NCBI GenBank assembly: GCA_035560935.1
Contig: DATMYQ010000361.1
Span: forward strand, 1 to 26,106
From: DATMYQ01 sp035560935
GTDB taxonomy: Bacteria > Bacillota > Negativicutes > Sporomusales > Sporomusaceae
Direction: 5' to 3'
Length of the DNA: 26,106 bases
Shown piece by piece: positions 21,746 through 26,106 of the stretch. The notes under the pieces were generated by a model. That model saw only the letters and a list, made by a program, of their open reading frames with translations, searched no databases and was not told the DNA's origin. The position numbers and the translations under genes were made by a program. Position 1 is the stretch's first letter. Each line of letters opens with the position of its first letter.

Positions 21746-23068
21746 TTACCTGCTTTCGGCGGCGGCCCGCAGAATGCTTTGCTCAAGCACCGTGAGCCCA
21801 CGGTCCAGTTGTTCATCCGAAACGACCAGCGGAATCAGGAGGCGGATGACATTGCTGAAAATACCGGCGCTGATCAGCATGACTCCCTGTTCCAGACAAT
21901 ATTTCACGACTTTGGCGGTCATCTCTTTGGCCGGTTCCCGGGATTGACGATCCTTGACCAGTTCTACGCCAATCATAGCGCCCAGGCCCCGGACATCGCC
22001 GATAGCCGGACAACGGTCCTGGAGGGACCGAAGGCGTGTCAGGGTAGTTGCGCCGATCAGGGCGGCGCGATCACAAAGGTTTTCCTCTTCAATGAGTTTG
22101 ATGGTTTCCAGACCGGCCACGCAGGCCACCGGGTTGCCGCCGTAAGTGCCGCCGATATTGCCGGCATCTGGTGCGTCCATGTATTCTGCTTTGCCGGTCA
22201 CCGCGCTGAGCGGCATGCCGGCGGCGATGGATTTTGCCGAAGTCATGAGATCGGGCGCTACGCCCCAATTTTCGATCGCAAACATTTTACCTGTGCGGCC
22301 AAACCCAGTCTGAACCTCATCGGCAATCAGCAAAATTCCTTTTTCCTGGCAGATTTTCTGCAGTCCGGGCAGAAATTCCGGCGGCGGTACGATAAAACCC
22401 CCTTCGCCCTGGATCGGTTCAATAATCATGGCGGCGATATGTTCGGCGTCAATTTCCGCCGTGAAGAAGCGTTCGAAGTTTTCTAGACAGTGCATACCGC
22501 AAGCGGGATAGGTTGAGCAATAATGACAGCGATAGCAGTAGGCGGAAGGAATTTTGTACACTTCCGGTGCCAACGGGCCAAAACCGTATTTGTAAGGCTT
22601 AACCTTGCTGGTCAGACTCATGGTCATGAAGGTGCGGCCATGAAATGCGGCCTCAAAAGCGATAATTCCGGTTCGTTTGGTGGCATGCCGGGCAATTTTT
22701 ACGGCATTTTCCACCGCTTCGGCGCCGCTGTTGGCAAACATGGTCTTTTTTGGCTCGCGACCGGGTGTCAGGGCGTTCAACTTTTCTGCCAGCGCCACGT
22801 AAGGTTCGTACATGGCAATGGCAAAAAAGGAATGAAGCAGCTTGTCCGCCTGTTGCTTAATGGCCCGGACCACCGGTTCCGGGCAGTGTCCGACGTTCAA
22901 AACGCCCACGCCGGCGTAAAAGTCAAGAAATTCCCGGCCGTCGACATCGGTGATGATCGCCCCGCTGGCCTTTTCGACGAACACTCCGGTCGAGTTAGCA
23001 ATTCCCCGGGGAACTGCGGCATTTTTCCTCTGTATCAAAGTCTGTGCCCGTTCTGATGTACTGCTCAT
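21746..23068 (-). CDS. gabT: 4-aminobutyrate aminotransferase (class III)
   Basis: This 440-residue class III PLP aminotransferase shows MFANSGAEAVENAVKIAR (110-127), AFHGRT, EPIQGEGG, IADEVQTGFGRTG (D250) and the PLP lysine K279 in TSAKSIAAGMPLS. The reaction expected is GABA plus 2-oxoglutarate to succinate semialdehyde plus glutamate. A cysteine-rich insert, C178-x2-C181-x2-C184-x5-C190-x3-C194, lies in the segment where other GABA aminotransferases often carry CYRC-type motifs. The start is set at 23068 because GGGAGGG is well spaced there; an in-frame ATG at 23146 would run through the leader hairpin and lacks a ribosome site. Beta-alanine or other omega-amino acids are alternative substrates. 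Confidence 0.88.
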   Translation of the reverse strand: MSSTSERAQTLIQRKNAAVPRGIANSTGVFVEKASGAIITDVDGREFLDFYAGVGVLNVGHCPEPVVRAIKQQADKLLHSFFAIAMYEPYVALAEKLNALTPGREPKKTMFANSGAEAVENAVKIARHATKRTGIIAFEAAFHGRTFMTMSLTSKVKPYKYGFGPLAPEVYKIPSAYCYRCHYCSTYPACGMHCLENFERFFTAEIDAEHIAAMIIEPIQGEGGFIVPPPEFLPGLQKICQEKGILLIADEVQTGFGRTGKMFAIENWGVAPDLMTSAKSIAAGMPLSAVTGKAEYMDAPDAGNIGGTYGGNPVACVAGLETIKLIEEENLCDRAALIGATTLTRLRSLQDRCPAIGDVRGLGAMIGVELVKDRQSREPAKEMTAKVVKYCLEQGVMLISAGIFSNVIRLLIPLVVSDEQLDRGLTVLEQSILRAAAESR

Positions 23069-23096
23069 GAATGTGCCCTCCCTAATGTCAGTAATG

Positions 23097-23138
23097 AAAA
23101 GGCGCCGCTGTATATCCGCAGGATACACATTCAGCGCC
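23097..23138 (-). promoter_or_regulatory. Leader hairpin upstream of gabT (possible attenuator)
   Basis: The 23101-23138 segment can fold as GGCGCTG...CAGC(GG)CGCC ends around an inner TATCC-TGC-GGATA stem, with some bulges, and is followed on the minus strand by TTTTC. It ends 32 nt before the start codon of gabT. Its ends and spacing are like those of the hairpin before the permease gene. Confidence 0.45.
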
Positions 23139-23166
23139 ATTGCCAAATAATCATTCAGCTTTTGTT

Positions 23167-23181
23167 TATGATCAAATCATA
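23167..23181 (-). promoter_or_regulatory. Perfect palindrome at the gabT promoter (operator candidate)
   Basis: TATGATCAAATCATA is a perfect inverted repeat with 6-bp arms and a 3-bp centre. Its minus-strand copy begins with the TATGAT -10 box, so a protein bound here would block the promoter or the start site. The adjacent PucR-family protein is the obvious candidate, but this is not shown. Confidence 0.5.
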
Positions 23182-23204
23182 CTAAATGTCAGGGAACGCG
23201 TCTA
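23176..23204 (-). promoter_or_regulatory. Candidate sigma-A promoter of gabT
   Basis: On the minus strand TAGACG (23199-23204) and TATGAT (23176-23181) are separated by 17 nt. The -10 box is near perfect and the -35 box moderate. The -35 box lies in a second dyad, CGTCT-ATGTG-AGACG (23199-23213). The 179-nt gap between the regulator and gabT therefore holds a promoter, two dyads and the leader hairpin. A small GAACTG-TTTA-CAGTTC palindrome (23241-23256) overlaps the regulator's stop codon. Confidence 0.5.
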
Positions 23205-23247
23205 TGTGAGACGTTAACAAACTCTGGCGGCGGTATTTGTGAACTGT

Positions 23248-24465
23248 TTACAGTTCGGAGTCAAGCTGCCGGCCAATAAGGACTCCTAATTGCAAGGTCA
23301 GGCGATCATAAGGATCGTTAAAGCTTCTGCCGGAGATTTCCTCGGCTTTTTTTAGCCGGTAATCAAGGGTGTTGCGGTGTACAAACAGACGCCGGGCCGT
23401 TTTTACGGCATTGCCGTTTTCCTCGAAATAGACGAACAGCGTCGGTAAGAGTTCTGTTTGGTGTTTGGTATCATAAGCCGCCAGCGGTGCGATAACTTCC
23501 TGATAGTAATCAGATAGCTTATCCGGGGCGATCTCAAACAGCAGTTTATGGATACCCAACTCTTCATATACACAAATAGGCCGCGAAATTGCTTGCCGGG
23601 CGGTAAAACGCAGAACCTTGGCAGCCTGCAGGTAACTTTTCCGGGCGTGTTCCAAACGCTCAAAGCGGCTGCCCAAGGCGGCAGTGATCTTCAAACCGGG
23701 TATATGAACCGCCAAACGTTCCAGAATTTCTGTCAGCAGGCCGCAGTTTTGTCCCGTTCCCGCCACCGGATCCTCGTGAGGGATGAGCAGAATCATCTCA
23801 TCGGCCCGCAGCATAGACAATGCTTTTTTGCCGCGTACGGTCAATGTATCCCGGACAATCTGTTCGAGACGCAGTTTCAGGGCAACCAGGTCTTTTTCGC
23901 TTCTGGCGGGTTGTCCCTGGACGAATTCGAGAAGCCGGGACGGGCTTAAAATGGCAATCTGATGGGGCAGCGTCAAATCATAACCGTAGTAGGCAGCGCG
24001 TTGAATGGTGGCTTCCTGGTCGAATTCGGTACGAAACAGCAGCTGTTCCAGAAAGTCACTGACGGAGCGTTCTTCAGTCTGCTTCATGATAATATGGCGA
24101 CAGATGTCGCCAGTCACTTCTACCAGTTTGACCTCCCAGGGCAACTCAAACACAGGAAAGCCCGCCTGATCGGCCAGACTAATGACCTCAGACGGTATTT
24201 CCCGGATATACGGACCCACATTGACAATTATGCCGGCCAGCTTTTTTTTGATGATGCCGCGCACCATATCTTTAAGTTTGTGTATCTCACCGTTCAGGCC
24301 GATGCCGGTGATGATCAGCAGTTCGCCACCCTGGACCCAGGGGATTACATCCGGTAAGTCCAGAAAATGCACCCAGCGTATCCGGCGATCCAAACCGGAT
24401 TGTCCGGCTACGAGGACCAGCTTCTGTAAAGAAGGTAAAGTGCCAAGTTCCCGGCAACTGGTCAT
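23248..24465 (-). CDS. PucR-family transcriptional regulator
   Basis: This 405-residue protein has the PucR build. The N-terminal PucR ligand-associated domain (about residues 5-125) has RRIRWVHFLDLPDVIPWVQGG and ELLIITGIGL. A central CdaR GGDEF-like region (about 150-300) follows, and the C-terminal helix-turn-helix (about 345-400) shows ENGNAVKTARRLFVHRNTLDYRL. Relatives activate purine, proline, GABA or sugar-acid genes in response to substrate. GAGGAGG lies about 9 nt upstream of the ATG, and only 39 nt separate it from the aldehyde dehydrogenase stop codon, so the two are probably cotranscribed. Its targets are likely the promoters before the dehydrogenase and gabT. Confidence 0.9.
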   Translation of the reverse strand: MTSCRELGTLPSLQKLVLVAGQSGLDRRIRWVHFLDLPDVIPWVQGGELLIITGIGLNGEIHKLKDMVRGIIKKKLAGIIVNVGPYIREIPSEVISLADQAGFPVFELPWEVKLVEVTGDICRHIIMKQTEERSVSDFLEQLLFRTEFDQEATIQRAAYYGYDLTLPHQIAILSPSRLLEFVQGQPARSEKDLVALKLRLEQIVRDTLTVRGKKALSMLRADEMILLIPHEDPVAGTGQNCGLLTEILERLAVHIPGLKITAALGSRFERLEHARKSYLQAAKVLRFTARQAISRPICVYEELGIHKLLFEIAPDKLSDYYQEVIAPLAAYDTKHQTELLPTLFVYFEENGNAVKTARRLFVHRNTLDYRLKKAEEISGRSFNDPYDRLTLQLGVLIGRQLDSEL

Positions 24466-24504
24466 TGCGGGCAGCCTCCTCGCCGTTGAAATCCGATAGC
24501 TGTT

Positions 24505-25923
24505 TTAAAATTTAAAGACAATCAATTTTTCCTCGGTCATTTCTTTTACGGCATACTGCGGCCCTTCGCGGCCAATACCGCTGTCTTTGATGCCGCCGTA
24601 GGGCATATTGTCAGTGCGGAAAGTTGCGCCGTCGTTGATGATAACGCCGCCGGTCTCTATTTTCAGGGCGCACAGCCGGGCGATATCCAATGAAGCGGTA
24701 AACACTCCGGCCTGCAAGCCGTATACTGAGTGATTAACCCATTCGATGGCCTCTTCAATGCTGTCATAAGGAATGATGGAGAAAATCGGGGCAAACGCTT
24801 CCTGCCAGACGATGCTCATGTCCGAACGGACATCGGTCAGAATCGTAGGGTCGAACCAGGCCCCCCGGCGCTTACCGCCGGCTAGTATTTTGGCTCCCTG
24901 GGCAACAGCTGCGGCAAGCCATTCCTCAGTGCGGACGGCCTCTGTTTCGCTGATCATTGGGCCAATGTCTGTAGCCGGGTCCAGAGGGTCGCCCATGACC
25001 AGGTTGCGGGTATAGGCCACGGCCTGGTCGCAAAATTCCCGGTACACCGAGCGATGGACATAGACCCGCTGACAGGAGATGCATACTTGTCCGGCGTTGG
25101 CGAAGGCGTATTTGGCGCACAGCCCGGCGGTGACGGCGATGTCGGCATCATGGTGAACGATATTTGCCGAGTTGGAACCCAACTCCAGCGAAACCCGGCG
25201 TAAGCCCGCATTTTTTCGCAGCGCTTTACCAACCTCCGGGCTGCCGGTAAAACTGTAAAAACCAATTCGTTTTTCTTCAGTCAGGAGTTTGCCAAGTTTG
25301 GATCCGGAGCCGGTCAGGAGATTGAGAAAACCTCCCGGCAGGCCGGCTTCGGCAAAAATTTCGCATAACAATACCGCCGATAGGGGAGTTGCCGTGGCCG
25401 GTTTATATATGACGGTATTTCCGGCTGCCAGTGCGGGACCGATTTTGTGGCAGGCCAGATTGAGAGGAAAATTAAATGGCGTGATAGCGCAAACAATGCC
25501 CACCGGTACCCGCAGGGTAAACGCCCAGCGTTCGCCACAGCCCGGGGCTCCGGCCAGCGGCACCATGTCGCCTGTCATCCGTTTGGCTTCCTCAGCGGAA
25601 AGTATCAGCGTCTGTTCGGCCCGGGATACCTCAGCCCGGGCTTCCTTTATCGGTTTTCCCACTTCCAGTGAAAGGGCTTCCGCCATTTTTGCCTGGTTTT
25701 GCCGGAGCAACTGACTGGCTTTGAGTAATATTTCGTAGCGTGCATAGGGTTCCAGTTTAATGCCCTTAAAAGCTTTTTCCGCAGCGTCCACCGCTTGTTT
25801 TACTTCAGTTTCGCCGGCGGCGGCAATGCGGCCGATTTCCTGACCGCTGGCTTTGTTGACCACACTAAGTGTTTCTTTGGCCATAGTCCAGTTTCCGTCA
25901 ATAAACAAACCATATTCTTTCAT
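24505..25923 (-). CDS. NAD(P)-dependent aldehyde dehydrogenase, succinate-semialdehyde dehydrogenase-like
   Basis: This 472-residue enzyme is a full-length ALDH-superfamily member. The catalytic features are N151 in TPFNFPLNL, E247 in SLELGSN, and C281 in NAGQVCISCQR. FTGSPEVGKAL (about 225-236) is the coenzyme-binding segment, and RTDNMPYGGIKDSGIGREG lies near the C-terminus. The GQVCISCQR form is also common in lactaldehyde and GAPN-like dehydrogenases, so specificity is not certain. The neighbouring GABA aminotransferase makes oxidation of succinate semialdehyde to succinate the best reading. GGAGG lies 8 nt upstream of the ATG. It is the first gene of the minus-strand cluster. Confidence 0.88.
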   Translation of the reverse strand: MKEYGLFIDGNWTMAKETLSVVNKASGQEIGRIAAAGETEVKQAVDAAEKAFKGIKLEPYARYEILLKASQLLRQNQAKMAEALSLEVGKPIKEARAEVSRAEQTLILSAEEAKRMTGDMVPLAGAPGCGERWAFTLRVPVGIVCAITPFNFPLNLACHKIGPALAAGNTVIYKPATATPLSAVLLCEIFAEAGLPGGFLNLLTGSGSKLGKLLTEEKRIGFYSFTGSPEVGKALRKNAGLRRVSLELGSNSANIVHHDADIAVTAGLCAKYAFANAGQVCISCQRVYVHRSVYREFCDQAVAYTRNLVMGDPLDPATDIGPMISETEAVRTEEWLAAAVAQGAKILAGGKRRGAWFDPTILTDVRSDMSIVWQEAFAPIFSIIPYDSIEEAIEWVNHSVYGLQAGVFTASLDIARLCALKIETGGVIINDGATFRTDNMPYGGIKDSGIGREGPQYAVKEMTEEKLIVFKF

Positions 25924-25992
25924 CCTTCTGCCTCCAGTTTCCTGTGATTATTTTGATATCCGCTGCGTTGTATAGCAAAAAAGACCCAAATA

Positions 25993-26013
25993 TAATGTAG
26001 GACAGGCACATTA
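25993..26013 (-). promoter_or_regulatory. Dyad upstream of the aldehyde dehydrogenase gene
   Basis: TAATGT (25993-25998) and ACATTA (26008-26013) form a perfect inverted repeat with a 9-bp centre. It lies between the predicted promoter and the start codon, in a leader with no other recognisable feature. It may be an operator or a small hairpin. Confidence 0.35.
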
Positions 26014-26066
26014 CATTTCAGTCCTCGTTGACCCGGTTTTGACTTTCGTATACCGATGTTGGCTTC

Positions 26067-26095
26067 AGAATAACAAACTTTTCCGAAGCCGTCAA
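26067..26095 (-). promoter_or_regulatory. Candidate sigma-A promoter of the aldehyde dehydrogenase-pucR unit
   Basis: On the minus strand TTGACG (26090-26095) and TATTCT (26067-26072) are separated by 17 nt. This would give a leader of about 137 nt. The -35 box is one base from consensus; the -10 box is moderate. Confidence 0.5.
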
Positions 26096-26106
26096 TGAAA
26101 TAGCAT

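Noticed and set aside
21518..22486. Plus-strand open frame (322 codons) opposite gabT and the permease start
   Set aside because: It is antisense to two clear genes and crosses a terminator. The protein has no family features.
25971..25990. Sigma-54-like element TTTGGGTC-TTTTTT-GCTATA (minus strand) before the aldehyde dehydrogenase gene
   Set aside because: The GG and GC are 9 nt apart at best instead of 10, and the neighbouring regulator is a PucR protein, not a sigma-54 activator. A spaced sigma-A promoter at 26067-26095 explains the gene better.
1..26106. CRISPR arrays, tRNA/rRNA genes, transposases, phage integrases, att sites
   Set aside because: No regularly spaced repeats, cloverleaf-like segments or recombinase motifs were seen. 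The only tandem repeats are the TPR-coding units.

Overview
The window looks like a chromosomal segment of an anaerobic, respiring and amino-/hydroxy-acid-using Bacillota. The mid-50s-looking GC content, strong Shine-Dalgarno sites before almost every gene, a sigma-54 activator, a Tat-exported molybdoenzyme with several polyferredoxins, and PucR/GntR-controlled catabolic genes would fit a Negativicute such as a Sporomusaceae member. That placement is an inference from gene content; there is no rRNA or other phylogenetic marker here. I see no tRNA, rRNA, CRISPR array, insertion sequence or prophage gene.

Region 1 (1-8760, + strand) is a respiratory module. The 3' end of a sigma-54-dependent Fis-type activator is followed by a strong terminator, a good -24/-12 promoter and a roughly 180-nt structured leader. 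Eight genes then follow: a Tat-exported molybdopterin catalytic subunit, a four-cluster DmsB-like ferredoxin, a DmsC-like membrane anchor, a TorD-like chaperone, NapG-like and NapH-like electron-transfer proteins, a further polyferredoxin, and a TatA. A hairpin terminator closes the unit. It combines a Dms/Psr-type ABC core, a Nap-type GH branch and its own Tat pore subunit. The terminal electron acceptor cannot be read from the sequence.

Region 2 (8761-12450) holds a DUF362/ferredoxin protein and an exported alpha/beta hydrolase on the + strand. A bidirectional terminator separates them from a convergent gene for an exported protein with seven TPR repeats.

Region 3 (12450-20210, + strand) is a catabolic island: a threonine-synthase-like PLP enzyme, an Asp/Glu-racemase-family protein that lacks its second catalytic cysteine, a BASS-family organic anion transporter, a GlcG/HbpS-family protein, a GntR/FCD repressor, a class II aldolase, a beta-keto acid cleavage enzyme (BKACE) and a DUF1537 acid-sugar kinase. 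Two similar 14-bp sites with a GT-N3-AC core lie at the promoters of the racemase-like gene and of gntR, which suggests one regulon. The enzyme set points to breakdown of a hydroxylated, probably four-carbon-type, carboxylic acid by phosphorylation and C-C cleavage. I do not recognise the combination as a described pathway, and it is the best candidate here for an undescribed system.

Region 4 (20239-26106, - strand) is a GABA-type module: aldehyde dehydrogenase, PucR-family regulator, GABA aminotransferase and an APC amino acid permease, in order of transcription. The aminotransferase has its own candidate promoter with a perfect 15-bp palindrome over the -10 box. Both the aminotransferase and the permease start codons are preceded, at 32 and 34 nt, by similar GGCGC-ended hairpins followed by T runs, which could be terminators or attenuators.
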